Assembly: GCA_046160305.1 (NCBI GenBank) | Contig: JBJXGX010000216.1 | Location: 91,114-155,113, forward strand | Reading direction: 5' to 3' | Length of the DNA stretch: 64,000 nucleotides | From: SHXR01 sp046160305 | Lineage (GTDB): Bacteria > Pseudomonadota > Gammaproteobacteria > Burkholderiales > SG8-39 | Part shown: positions 42,949 to 51,427 of the stretch, piece after piece | Layout: the number at the start of each line of letters is the position of its first letter | How positions within the stretch are numbered: the stretch's first letter is position 1 | Translations under genes and position numbers: made by a program | Notes under the pieces: model-generated | Seen by the model: the letters and a program-made list of their open reading frames with translations, nothing else | What the model was told of the DNA's origin: nothing | Database searches by the model: none

Positions 42949-44118
42949 ATGTTGAACCACCACACGTGCCTCACGCGCGCCGCCGTTGTTTTCACGCTCT
43001 TGAGCCTTTTGATCAGCGGCGTCCATGCGCAGGAAAAACGCCTGATCGAAAAATGGCTCGACGGCGAAGTGAAATCGAAGGCGCCCGCAGTCACTTACAG
43101 CGGCCCGCCCATTCAACTCAAGTTCTCCACGTTCGTCGCGCCCACGACGGTCACCGGGCAGCTCTATGTCCGCGCGTTCAAGCGCCTCGAGGCGGACACC
43201 AACGGGAAAGTGGTGGTGCGCCCGTTCTGGGGATCGACGCTTGGCAATGCGCAGCGCGGCGCGTTCGAATCGATCGGTCAAGGCGTCGCCGACTTCGGCA
43301 ATTGCTATGTGTTGTTCAACCCGGGTGGATTCACGCTTCACTTCGGCTTGCAACTGCCCTACACGTTCGAGACCTCGACGCAGGCCGCGATGACGATCTA
43401 CGACCTGTATCCGAAGTATCTGCGCAAGGCGTACGAAGCGCGCGGCGTGTACCTGATGCGCGCATCGACCACGCAGCCGCAGCATCTGATCAGCTCGAAA
43501 GAACCGATCCTGAAGATGGACGACCTGAAAGGCAAGAAGGTCTGGGCGCCCGGCGGCCTGTCGCAGGAAATCGCGACCGCGCTCGGCGGCGTACCGTCGA
43601 GCGTGCAGGCCTCCGAGCTCTACACCGCGTTCCAAAGCGGTGTGCTCGACATTCCGGTGATGCATGATGCGGGGACGAAGCTTTTTCGGCTGATGGAAAT
43701 CGCGAAGCACCGCACCGTCGCCAATCTATGGATCAATCCCACCGAGTTCTGCATGAACAAGGCGATGTGGGACAAGCTGCCGAAAGACGTGCGCGCGCAT
43801 ATGTATCACTGGTCCGCGCTCTGGAATCTGATGGAGACGATTCTCTATTTCGACGATGAATCGACCATCGCGGTGAAGGAAATGACCGCGAAAGGGATCA
43901 AGTCGCATGAATTGCCGGCCGCCGAAATGCAACGAATGATCAAGGCTTCCGAGCCGGTTGCACAGAAGTGGATCGAGGGCATGGCCGCGAAGGGTGAGCC
44001 GGCGAAGCAGTTCGTGGACGACATGCGCGCCGCCGCCGCCAAATGGAAGGGGCTGAGCTTCGACCAGATCACCCAGCGCGTATTGGATGCCCCGCAGCCT
44101 GGCATCAATGATTTCTGA
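42949..44118 (+). CDS. TRAP transporter periplasmic substrate-binding protein DctP
   Basis: A 389-residue DctP-type binding protein with signal peptide MLNHHTCLTRAAVVFTLLSL plus LISGVHAQ. The DctP fold shows LKFSTFVAPTTVTGQLYVRA, the carboxylate-binding Arg region and LYTAFQSGVLDIPVMHDAGT. TRAP binding proteins capture organic carboxylates. The ATG at 42949 was chosen for its signal peptide. It is followed by DctQ and DctM genes in order, and by a cupin, so this is a complete TRAP operon. It is longer than the usual 330 residues. Confidence 0.93.
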   Translation: MLNHHTCLTRAAVVFTLLSLLISGVHAQEKRLIEKWLDGEVKSKAPAVTYSGPPIQLKFSTFVAPTTVTGQLYVRAFKRLEADTNGKVVVRPFWGSTLGNAQRGAFESIGQGVADFGNCYVLFNPGGFTLHFGLQLPYTFETSTQAAMTIYDLYPKYLRKAYEARGVYLMRASTTQPQHLISSKEPILKMDDLKGKKVWAPGGLSQEIATALGGVPSSVQASELYTAFQSGVLDIPVMHDAGTKLFRLMEIAKHRTVANLWINPTEFCMNKAMWDKLPKDVRAHMYHWSALWNLMETILYFDDESTIAVKEMTAKGIKSHELPAAEMQRMIKASEPVAQKWIEGMAAKGEPAKQFVDDMRAAAAKWKGLSFDQITQRVLDAPQPGINDF

Positions 44119-44206
44119 CGACGCCTTCTGAGCGAACAAAAAAGACTGACCACCGACCGTTGACCCAGGCACCGTCGCGCAAGGCGGGGCCCGCCAGGAC
44201 CACGCG

Positions 44207-44707
44207 ATGAACACCAAGGAGGAAGGCGGATTCATCGCCGCCATGCGCCGCCTCTTCAGCGTGGCGGCGGTGATTCTCATTCCGGCGATGACGTTGCTCA
44301 TCACCGCGGACACCGGACTACGCTATCTCGCCTCGATGCCGCTCGTCTGGGCGCAGGACGTCGCCGGGTTGCTGCTGTTGCTCGTATTCGTCTGCGGGCT
44401 ACCGTATTCATGGCCCGGCGGCTTTCATGTCCGGATGGACATGCTCTACAACCGCATGTCCCAAACCGGGCGCAACGTGGTCGATGCGATCACGGAGATC
44501 TCCGCGTTGGTGATCGGCGCCATCCTCACCCAACAGGCCGTCGAACAAACGATCCGGGCATTTACGAACTCGGAAACCACGCCAGGCAGCAAAGTCGTGA
44601 TCTGGCCGTTCGCCGGTGCGATCGCCGTCTGTGCCGCGCTGTTCTGCGTCGTGATGGTGTTGCAGATCACGAGCACCGTTGTCCGCCACCGCAACGCGCG
44701 TCATTGA
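44207..44707 (+). CDS. TRAP transporter small permease DctQ
   Basis: A 166-residue four-helix membrane protein of the DctQ family, with helix-loop sequence DTGLRYLASMPLVWAQDVAG LLLLL and HVRMDMLYNRMSQTGRNVVD, the typical DctQ signature. It partners the DctM subunit of the secondary sodium-driven importer. It is 88 bases from dctP and six bases before dctM. Confidence 0.92.
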   Translation: MNTKEEGGFIAAMRRLFSVAAVILIPAMTLLITADTGLRYLASMPLVWAQDVAGLLLLLVFVCGLPYSWPGGFHVRMDMLYNRMSQTGRNVVDAITEISALVIGAILTQQAVEQTIRAFTNSETTPGSKVVIWPFAGAIAVCAALFCVVMVLQITSTVVRHRNARH

Positions 44708-44712
44708 CGAAC

Positions 44713-46020
44713 ATGGACCTCCTCACCATCGGCTGGATCGGGATCGTCGCGCTGGTCTCCATGATCATGATCGGCGTGCCGCTTGCGTTCGCGATCGGCA
44801 TTGTCGGCATCCTCGGGAACATCGCGGTTGCCAATTACGCGCAGACCTCCCTGCAGCTCTACCAGGTGACGTTTCATCTCACGACCGAGTTCGTGCTGAC
44901 CAGCGTCCCGCTCTTCATCTTCATGGGACAGCTCGTCTCATCGGGCGGGATCGGGCGCGATCTGTACGAGGTCGTCCACAAGTGGCTCGGACGCCTGCCT
45001 GGCGGTCTGGCGGTCACCTCGGTTGTTTCTTGCGCGGCGTTCGGCGCGGTCACCGGCATCAGCGCCGCGGCGGTGGCGACGCTTGGCAGCATCGTCATGC
45101 CTGAGATGAAACGGTACAAATACAGCGATCGATTGGCCGCGGGCAGCCTCGCCTCCGCCAGCACGCTTGCCATCCTGATTCCACCCAGCCTTGCGATGGT
45201 CGTCTACGGGATCTGGACCAGCACCTCGATCGGCAAGCTGTTTATCGCGGGCATCATTCCGGGCTTGTTCGTGACGGCGGTGTATTCGATCTACATCATC
45301 GGCGCATGTATGGCGAACCCCACGCTTGGCCCGCGATCCGAATTCTTTCCACTCGCCGAGCGTGTCCGCGCGCTGGTGAAGCTCGCTCCGGTCATCGCTA
45401 TTTTCCTCTTCTTGATCGGCGGCCTCTACCTTGGCTGGTTCACCCCGACCGAAGGAGCCGCTTCCGGTTCGTTCGCGGTGATGCTGCTGCTTGCGCTGAT
45501 GAAGCGGCTCACCTGGAAAGCGATCGCGGATGCCGCACGCCAGACCGCGCAACTCTCCATCATGGTGTTCGCGATCCTGATCTCGGTGGGCCTCTTCAGC
45601 CGGTTTCTCGTCCTCACCGATGTGACCGGACAGATGGTGCAGTTCATCAATGCGTTCGGACTGAACAAGTACGTCGTTTTCACGATGATCGTCATGCTCT
45701 ATGTGATCCTCGGCATGTTCCTGGATGGCCTGGGCATGATGCTGCTCACCCTGCCATTCGTGTTTCCGATCGTGGTGGCACTCGGATTCGATCCCATCTG
45801 GTTCGGCATCATCATGACGATCATGATCGAGATCGGGCTTCTCACGCCACCGGTGGGGCTCAACTGCTACATCCTCGCGCAGATCGCTCCGCACATCGCG
45901 CTCGGCGAGATATTTCGTGGTGTCGTACCGTTCGTGTTCCTCACGCTCGGCTGCGTCGTCGCGTTCACGATCTGGCCTGAGATCGTGCTATGGCTGCCCC
46001 AGCAGATGTTCGGCAAGTAG
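44713..46020 (+). CDS. TRAP transporter large permease DctM
   Basis: A 435-residue membrane protein with about 12 helices that couples solute entry to sodium. Typical DctM motifs are MIMIGVPLAFAIGIVGI near the N-terminus, GAVTGISAAAVATLGSIVMP, PPSLAMVVYG and LTPPVGLNCYILAQI near the C-terminus. It starts six bases after dctQ stop, in the order P-Q-M. The longer reading frame from 44410 lies within dctQ and is discarded. Confidence 0.93.
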   Translation: MDLLTIGWIGIVALVSMIMIGVPLAFAIGIVGILGNIAVANYAQTSLQLYQVTFHLTTEFVLTSVPLFIFMGQLVSSGGIGRDLYEVVHKWLGRLPGGLAVTSVVSCAAFGAVTGISAAAVATLGSIVMPEMKRYKYSDRLAAGSLASASTLAILIPPSLAMVVYGIWTSTSIGKLFIAGIIPGLFVTAVYSIYIIGACMANPTLGPRSEFFPLAERVRALVKLAPVIAIFLFLIGGLYLGWFTPTEGAASGSFAVMLLLALMKRLTWKAIADAARQTAQLSIMVFAILISVGLFSRFLVLTDVTGQMVQFINAFGLNKYVVFTMIVMLYVILGMFLDGLGMMLLTLPFVFPIVVALGFDPIWFGIIMTIMIEIGLLTPPVGLNCYILAQIAPHIALGEIFRGVVPFVFLTLGCVVAFTIWPEIVLWLPQQMFGK

Positions 46021-46096
46021 CGGTCGCGGTTGATGGCTGTGTATAGAATAGGCGATTCGACGACGCACCACGCACGACGCACCACGGAGGCTAACA

Positions 46097-46639
46097 ATGG
46101 CTTACGAATTCGAGCAGCTCACCAAAGACCTGAACGCGACTCTGAAGCAAGGGCAGGACAAGCGGCAGATCGAGACCGTCCGCCAACTGCTAGGCAAGCT
46201 CTTGTCGAACAAAGCATTCGTCACCAAGACCTGCGGCCCCGAAGCCGCTCCAGGACTCCACCTGATGTATGAGGACAAAGAGCTTGGCTTCCAGGTCCTT
46301 GCGCACATCAACGAGAAGCACCGAAAATCGCCGCCGCATGATCATGGTGAATCATGGGCCGTGTACGGTCAGGCGATCGGCTACACCGACATGACCGAGT
46401 TCCAGCGCACCGATGATCGCAAGAATCCGGACATGGCAAAGGTCGAGGAAACGCGCCACTATCGGCTGAATCCGGGCGAGGTCGGGGTCTATTCGCACGG
46501 CGCGATTCATGCGATCGACTACCCGGACAAGTCGCGTTTCATCCGCATCACCGGCACGAATCTCGATCAGATCTGGCGCGTCGCGTTTGATCAGGAAACC
46601 GGGCGTATCAAACGCATGGGGCCGCAGCAGGCTTCATAG
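46097..46639 (+). CDS. Cupin-fold metal-dependent protein (COG5553-like)
   Basis: A 180-residue double-stranded beta-helix protein. Metal ligands are suggested by PPHDHGESWAVYGQ (HxH...) and the later YSHGAIHAIDYPD. It resembles cysteine-dioxygenase-like cupins, but the catalytic details are not conserved enough to call an activity. GGAGG lies seven bases upstream of the ATG. It follows the TRAP operon by 76 bases in the same direction, so it may act on the imported substrate. Confidence 0.82.
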   Translation: MAYEFEQLTKDLNATLKQGQDKRQIETVRQLLGKLLSNKAFVTKTCGPEAAPGLHLMYEDKELGFQVLAHINEKHRKSPPHDHGESWAVYGQAIGYTDMTEFQRTDDRKNPDMAKVEETRHYRLNPGEVGVYSHGAIHAIDYPDKSRFIRITGTNLDQIWRVAFDQETGRIKRMGPQQAS

Positions 46640-46942
46640 ACCGCATGGTTTGACGGGCCGGGCACGTCGCAGTCGCCGCTAGACGCGCAAGCGGCCCTCT
46701 CCACGCTATTCCCCCCGCTCGCATCCCGCGCGCTTGCACCCCGGCACGTTGAGGGTGCGTTGACCATCCAGCCAGATGCGATCGTCGAATAACGCACGAT
46801 CGGATTCGTTGCCGCGGTTCGCCATTCGCGCCAAGACTTGATCTAGCGCAAATGGGGCGCGAGCTTGCCCAGTACGATCATCTTGTCAACGAACCAGGGT
46901 CGGGTCACCTTCGCGGCCCGCATGACCCGACAGGAGGCAGGC
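46640..46942. other. Intergenic region upstream of universal stress protein cluster
   Basis: No gene is recognised in these 303 bases. Its one notable element is the FNR/ANR-type box listed separately. An in-frame start upstream of the first stress protein gene at 46865 is possible but lacks a ribosome binding site. Confidence 0.5.
46838..46851. promoter_or_regulatory. FNR/ANR-type box upstream of stress protein genes
   Basis: TTGATCTAGCGCAA matches the FNR/ANR/DNR consensus TTGAT-N4-ATCAA at its left half completely and at CAA on the right (GCGCAA in place of GATCAA). It lies 91 bases before the ATG of the first universal stress protein gene, which fits a box centred near -41. Stress proteins of this class are typical FNR/ANR targets, so the three genes may be induced under low oxygen. 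Confidence 0.5.
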
Positions 46943-47782
46943 ATGGCGTACAAGAATATTCTCGTGCATGTGGACGGCGACAAACATGCCTCCGCGCGTA
47001 TCGACTTCGCGGCGATGCTCGCGCTTGGCTGGGGCGCTCATCTCACCGGACTGCATATCGCGGTCCCAACCCGACTACCCGGGTTCGTCCAGGCCGAGCT
47101 TGGTCCCGAATTCCTCGAAATTTCGCGCAAGGCGGATCTCGTGACGATCGACAAGCTTGCGACCGGCTTCAACAACGCCATGCGCCGCCATGGTCTGGTA
47201 GGAAGCGAATGGCGAACAGCAAATGGGGATCCGCAGGACGTTTTTGCACTTCATGCCCGTTACGCGGATCTTGTCGTGCTCGGACAGCATGATCCAGACG
47301 ACGAAGGCGGAATGATGGCACCTGCGTTTCCCGAACTGGTCGCGCTTTCGGTTGGGCGCCCCATTTTGATACTGCCATACGCGGGCGCGTTTGCACCCAT
47401 CCCGAAGCGTCCGCTGGTGTGCTGGAAGCCGAGCCGCGAGGCGACGCGCGCGGTCACTGACGCCCTGCCGTTCCTCCAGCGCGCCGAGAAGGTCAGCATC
47501 CTCGCTGTGAATCCGCGCCCGGGCCAGGACGGCCATGGCGAGGATCCGGGCGCCGATCTCGCCCTCTTTCTCGCGCGTCATGGTGTGAAAGCAGAAGTCG
47601 CGACGCAGTCAGGCGTCAAGCTGGATGTCGGCGAATTCATTCTCTCCCGCGCCGCGGACTTGAGCGCCGATCTGCTCGTGATGGGTGCCTATGCGCATCC
47701 GCGCTTGCGCGAGGTCGTCTTCGGCGGCGTCACGCAAACAATCATGCGGCACATGACCGTTCCCGTTCTGATGTCGCACTGA
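46943..47782 (+). CDS. Universal stress protein, two-domain
   Basis: A 279-residue protein with two UspA-type domains. The first starts MAYKNILVHVDGDKHASARI and the second repeats the fold from about residue 145 (KRPLVCWKPSREATRAVTDA), ending with LLVMGAYAHPRLREVVFGGV TQTIMRHMTVPVLMSH, the ATP-binding GxxxxxxxG(S/T) region. AGGAGG lies seven bases before the ATG. It is the first of three consecutive stress protein genes. Confidence 0.92.
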   Translation: MAYKNILVHVDGDKHASARIDFAAMLALGWGAHLTGLHIAVPTRLPGFVQAELGPEFLEISRKADLVTIDKLATGFNNAMRRHGLVGSEWRTANGDPQDVFALHARYADLVVLGQHDPDDEGGMMAPAFPELVALSVGRPILILPYAGAFAPIPKRPLVCWKPSREATRAVTDALPFLQRAEKVSILAVNPRPGQDGHGEDPGADLALFLARHGVKAEVATQSGVKLDVGEFILSRAADLSADLLVMGAYAHPRLREVVFGGVTQTIMRHMTVPVLMSH

Positions 47783-47805
47783 TCCCATTCCAACAAGGAC
47801 CCGCT

Positions 47806-48252
47806 ATGTACAGCCACATTCTCGTCGCGACCGACGGCTCGAAGCTCTCCGCCAAGGCGATCAAGGCGGCCATCAATATCGCCATGCCGCTTGGGGCGAA
47901 AGTCACCGGCTTCTACGCCATGCCTGAGTACCCGGCACAGGTCTACGCCGAAGGCGCATCGTTCACCGGCGTCGTAACGCCAGGCCAGTTTCTCGCCGAC
48001 CAGAGGGCATTCGCGACCCGGATTCTTGGCGAATTGGTGCGCGCGGCGAAAAAGGCCGGCATCACCGCGGATACGGTCACCGTGCAAAATCGCTCCCCTT
48101 ACGAAGCCATCATCGCGACAGCGAACAAGAAAAAGTGCGATCTCATCGTGATGGCCTCGCACGGCCGGCGCGGCCTGTCGAGCCTGCTCTTGGGCAGCGA
48201 AACCCAGAAGGTCCTCACACACTCGAAGATTCCGGTGCTGGTCGTGCGCTGA
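47806..48252 (+). CDS. Universal stress protein, single domain
   Basis: A 148-residue UspA-fold protein: MYSHILVATDGSKLSAKAIK at the N-terminus and DLIVMASHGRRGLSSLLLGS (the G-2X-G-9X-G(S/T) ATP-binding motif) near the C-terminus, ending SKIPVLVVR. It lies 23 bases after the two-domain gene and is probably cotranscribed with it. Confidence 0.93.
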   Translation: MYSHILVATDGSKLSAKAIKAAINIAMPLGAKVTGFYAMPEYPAQVYAEGASFTGVVTPGQFLADQRAFATRILGELVRAAKKAGITADTVTVQNRSPYEAIIATANKKKCDLIVMASHGRRGLSSLLLGSETQKVLTHSKIPVLVVR

Positions 48253-48279
48253 TGATTCCGTCGCACAGGGAGAAAAACA

Positions 48280-48723
48280 ATGTACAAACGCATCTTGATC
48301 GCGACCGACGGGTCCCGGCTTTCCCGTAAGGCGATCGCCCAAGGCACGGCGCTCGCCAAGGCACTTGGCGCGACGGTGGTCGGCTTTCATGCGCGCCAAC
48401 CGTTTCCCGCGATCTACTTCGCCGAGGCGGTGATGATTCCTCCCTCCACAGAAAGGCAATACGAGGCGGACTCGGTGAAGCTCTCCCGCGATCGTCTCGC
48501 CGAAATCGAAGCGGCGGCAAGGAAGGCAGGGGTCGACTTCAAGGTGGTTCAGGCGGTCGATCAATCGCCGGCAGAAGCCATTATCCGCGCCGCGAAAAAG
48601 GAAAAGTGCGACCTCATCGTCATGGCTTCGCATGGACGCAAAGGAATCGCGAGGATCCTGATCGGTAGTGAAACCAGTCTGGTGCTCACACACTCCACGA
48701 TCCCGGTGCTGGTCACGCGCTAG
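48280..48723 (+). CDS. Universal stress protein, single domain
   Basis: A 147-residue UspA-fold protein and close paralogue of the preceding one (MYKRILIATDGSRLSRKAIA, DLIVMASHGRKGIARILIGS, STIPVLVTR). The two share the same VMASHGR and HSxIPVLV ends, so they are likely a recent duplication. AGGGAG lies nine bases before the ATG. It ends the three-gene cluster, convergent with the RidA genes. Confidence 0.93.
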   Translation: MYKRILIATDGSRLSRKAIAQGTALAKALGATVVGFHARQPFPAIYFAEAVMIPPSTERQYEADSVKLSRDRLAEIEAAARKAGVDFKVVQAVDQSPAEAIIRAAKKEKCDLIVMASHGRKGIARILIGSETSLVLTHSTIPVLVTR

Positions 48724-48738
48724 CGTTCTGTTCGGGAT

Positions 48739-49134
48739 CTACTCTTTGTACGCGCTTGCCTCGATCTCGATCAGCATGTCCGGGTTCATCAGCTCCGCCT
48801 GATAGGCATGGCAGATGAAACCGCGTGCAGGCAGGAGTTCCTTCACGATCGCGTCGATCTTGCCGAAAAACTCGCGGCGGGTCATGAAGATGCGCAATTC
48901 ATAGATGTCCGCGAGCGCATAGCCCGCGTCCTCGCACACGCGCTGGATATTGACTAGCGTCTCGCGCGTCTGCGCTTCGATCGTGGGCGAGAGCTTGCGG
49001 GCCTCGATCGGACCCGTCTTGTGCGTGAGCGCGGAAGTGCCCGAAATATGGAGCCATGGCCCGATCTTCACCGCGCGATCGAAATGGCCGACCGGCGGCG
49101 CGAGCGTGGCGGGATTGAACGTGATTTTCTTCAT
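48739..49134 (-). CDS. RidA-family protein (enamine/imine deaminase-like)
   Basis: A 131-residue RidA/YjgF-fold protein beginning MKKITFNPATLAPPVGHFDR, with the conserved strand WLHISGTSALT and DAGYALADIYELRIFMTRRE. It overlaps the upstream RidA gene by 4 bases. RidA proteins hydrolyse reactive enamines released by PLP enzymes; in catabolic operons they may act on pathway intermediates. The usual catalytic Arg may correspond to RGFICHAYQ; not verified. Confidence 0.88.
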   Translation of the reverse strand: MKKITFNPATLAPPVGHFDRAVKIGPWLHISGTSALTHKTGPIEARKLSPTIEAQTRETLVNIQRVCEDAGYALADIYELRIFMTRREFFGKIDAIVKELLPARGFICHAYQAELMNPDMLIEIEASAYKE

Positions 49135-49553
49135 TGGGCGTCGTCGATGACCGCGAACGCTTCGATCTCGACCATGAAGTCCGGATGCGAGAGGCGGTTG
49201 ACGCCGATCGTCGAGCTGGTCGGTAACGCCTCGCCGAAATATTTCTGGCGCACGTCCACCTGTTTGAAGAACTCATCAATGTCGGTGACATAGGTGCAGG
49301 TACGCACGAGGTCCTTGAGCGTGGCGCCCGCCGCCTCGAGCGAGAGCCGCAGGTTCTCGCCCACCTGCCGGATCTGCGCGGCCATATCGCCCTTGCCGAT
49401 CACATTGCCTTCCCGATCACGCGACACGAGGCCCGACACGAATATCGTAGTGCCCCCTTGGACCGTTACGACCGGCGCGTACAGCAGGTGTCCAGAGACG
49501 ACGCGGCGATAGAGCGTGTCGGGGAAAAGATTCTTGCGTTGCACGCGAGCCAT
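49131..49553 (-). CDS. RidA-family protein
   Basis: A 140-residue RidA-fold protein: YAPVVTVQGGTTIFVSGLVSR, then DMAAQIRQVGENLRLSLEAA GATLKDLVRTCTYVTDIDEF, and STIGVNRLSHPDFMVEIEAF at the end. The start at 49553 was chosen (MARVQRKNLFPDTLYRRVV). It is 28 bases downstream of dctM of the second TRAP system and overlaps the next RidA gene by 4 bases, so both RidA genes belong to that operon. Confidence 0.88.
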   Translation of the reverse strand: MARVQRKNLFPDTLYRRVVSGHLLYAPVVTVQGGTTIFVSGLVSRDREGNVIGKGDMAAQIRQVGENLRLSLEAAGATLKDLVRTCTYVTDIDEFFKQVDVRQKYFGEALPTSSTIGVNRLSHPDFMVEIEAFAVIDDAQ

Positions 49554-49581
49554 GGCGATTCTCCCAGAAAGTTCCGGGCAG

Positions 49582-50892
49582 TCAGCGAACAAGGCCTGCA
49601 AACACCGTCGCGATGCCCGGAAACGCGATCAGCAAGCCGATGACGAACACATCAATGAGGATGAACGGCGCCGCGGCACGATAGACCTCATGCATCTTCA
49701 CATTCGGTACGGCACCTTTCATCACGAAGAGCAAGAGCCCGAACGGTGGCGTCAACAACGCGACCTCGAGATTGATCAGACAGACCACAGCAAACCAGAT
49801 CGGATCGATCCCGGCCGCCTTGACGATCGGCATGAAGATTGGCAGCGTGATCAGCATGATCGCGATCTGTTCCATGAAGCAGCCGAGCACGAGCAGAATC
49901 ATCTGCATCAGAATGAAGAGGACGATCGGCGAGGCGTTGAACGACAGGACGTATTCGAGCATTCCACGGCTGCCGCCCGAATAGGCGAGAAGCTGGCTGA
50001 ACCCGATCGCGCAGGCCATGATCGCGAGCATCATCGCGGAGATCCGCAGCGTGCCTTCGATGGAGTCGCGAAAACGCTGCCAGTTCAGATCGCGGTAAGC
50101 GGCGGCCAACGCAATCGATCCGATGCAACCGAATGCGGCCGCCTCGGTGGGCGTCGCCACCCCGAGGAACATGATGCCGATCACCATGAATACTATGAAC
50201 GAAAGCGGCGCAACGTACTTCAACAGTCCGACAATCTTCTCGTTGAATGTCGAGGGGATCACCTCGTAGGCGGGCGCGGCGGTTGGATCGCGCATCGCGC
50301 GCCAGACGATGTAGAGCGCATAGATCGCCGCGAGCAGCAGACCCGGCGCGATAAGCGCGATCAGCACCTTGCCGATCGAGACTTTCGCGATGACCGCGAA
50401 GATGACCGCCAGTGCACTGGGCGGAATCAGCATCGCGAGCGCACCGCTTGCCATGATGGCGCCCATCGAGAGATCATCGGCATAGCCGCGTTTCTTGAGG
50501 TCGGGAAGGAGCAGGCTGCCTAGCATCGCAGTATTGGCGATGGTGGAGCCGCTCAGCGCGGCGAAGATCGTTCCACTTAGAACGGTGAGCAGGCTGAGGC
50601 GCCCGGGCACCCGCCCGAGGAGTTTGTCGAGCGCAGAGAGTGCGCGTGCGGCGATGTTGGTCTGCCACAGAATTTCGCCCATCAACACGAAGAGCGGAAT
50701 GGGCAGCAGACTGAACGAGGTGACCGAACCGTAGATGCTATGGATGAGTTGCTGGAAACCGCCCGCGCCACCCTGCAGGATCGCCGCACCGGCGATGTTC
50801 ACGATGAGGAACGCAAACGCAACCGGAACACCAATCGCCAACAACACGATCAACGAACTGAAAATGATGGTGAGGATCAGCCACCAGTCCAT
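49582..50892 (-). CDS. TRAP transporter large permease DctM, second system
   Basis: A 436-residue membrane protein with DctM signatures: VLLAIGVPVAFAFLIVNIAG, LSGSTIANTAMLGSLLLPDL, MLIPPSALAVIFAV and LLTPPFGLLLFVMKG near the C-terminus. Its ATG overlaps the dctQ stop by 16 bases. The longer reading frame up to 51045 lies inside dctQ and is discarded. Its partners are the DctQ and DctP genes just upstream on the same strand. Confidence 0.93.
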   Translation of the reverse strand: MDWWLILTIIFSSLIVLLAIGVPVAFAFLIVNIAGAAILQGGAGGFQQLIHSIYGSVTSFSLLPIPLFVLMGEILWQTNIAARALSALDKLLGRVPGRLSLLTVLSGTIFAALSGSTIANTAMLGSLLLPDLKKRGYADDLSMGAIMASGALAMLIPPSALAVIFAVIAKVSIGKVLIALIAPGLLLAAIYALYIVWRAMRDPTAAPAYEVIPSTFNEKIVGLLKYVAPLSFIVFMVIGIMFLGVATPTEAAAFGCIGSIALAAAYRDLNWQRFRDSIEGTLRISAMMLAIMACAIGFSQLLAYSGGSRGMLEYVLSFNASPIVLFILMQMILLVLGCFMEQIAIMLITLPIFMPIVKAAGIDPIWFAVVCLINLEVALLTPPFGLLLFVMKGAVPNVKMHEVYRAAAPFILIDVFVIGLLIAFPGIATVFAGLVR

Positions 50893-51362
50893 GCGGTCCG
50901 GATTCCTTTCCTGGCGAATTCGACTGCAGTAAGCGCGAAGCCGATTGGGATCGAGACATAGATGAGCCACTGCGGTGTCTGCAGGACGTTCTCGATGATT
51001 GCGCCCTTCCGGAAGCTCTCGAACGTCACCACCCCGCCCCACCATGCGACAAATGCGCAGCTAAACGCCACCAGGAGGAACATCGCAGCCTCGAGGATCT
51101 GCTTTACGCTTGCACTGAGGCGGGTCGTCAGCACATCGATCACAACATGGCCGTTGTGCCGCGCGAGCCAAGCCATCCCGAGGCAAGGCACCATGAGCAG
51201 AATGTATTCGGTGACTTCGTACACCCAGGTGATCGGTGCGCCGAACAAATATCGGCTACCGACGTCGATTGGCACGAAGATCACCGTGAACACGAGCATC
51301 GCCGATGCGACAAAGGCAAGTGCGTCCTCGACCCGATCCAAGGTTCGGTGCATCACTTCCAT
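50877..51362 (-). CDS. TRAP transporter small permease DctQ, second system
   Basis: A 161-residue four-helix DctQ protein: FVPIDVGSRYLFGAPITWVY and MAWLARHNGHVVIDVLTTRL are typical. The start ATG at 51362 (MEVMHRTLDRVEDALAFVAS) was chosen because the further upstream in-frame codon is TTG inside a region without protein features; a start three codons later is also possible. It overlaps dctM by 16 bases. Confidence 0.9.
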   Translation of the reverse strand: MEVMHRTLDRVEDALAFVASAMLVFTVIFVPIDVGSRYLFGAPITWVYEVTEYILLMVPCLGMAWLARHNGHVVIDVLTTRLSASVKQILEAAMFLLVAFSCAFVAWWGGVVTFESFRKGAIIENVLQTPQWLIYVSIPIGFALTAVEFARKGIRTAWTGG

Positions 51363-51427
51363 CGCTAGCAAGTTCCATTCAAGGGCCGGCACCTTGCCGC
51401 GAAGGTGCCAACGCAACCACCACGGCC

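Noticed and set aside
44938..45894. Leftward His/Asp/Glu-rich ORF inside dctM
   Set aside because: It is antisense to a conserved membrane protein; the acidic, His-rich composition is the mirror of hydrophobic codons.
49516..50523. Rightward ORF of 335 codons with many Asp, His, Arg and Glu residues
   Set aside because: Antisense to DctM of the second TRAP system; again the mirror of hydrophobic coding.
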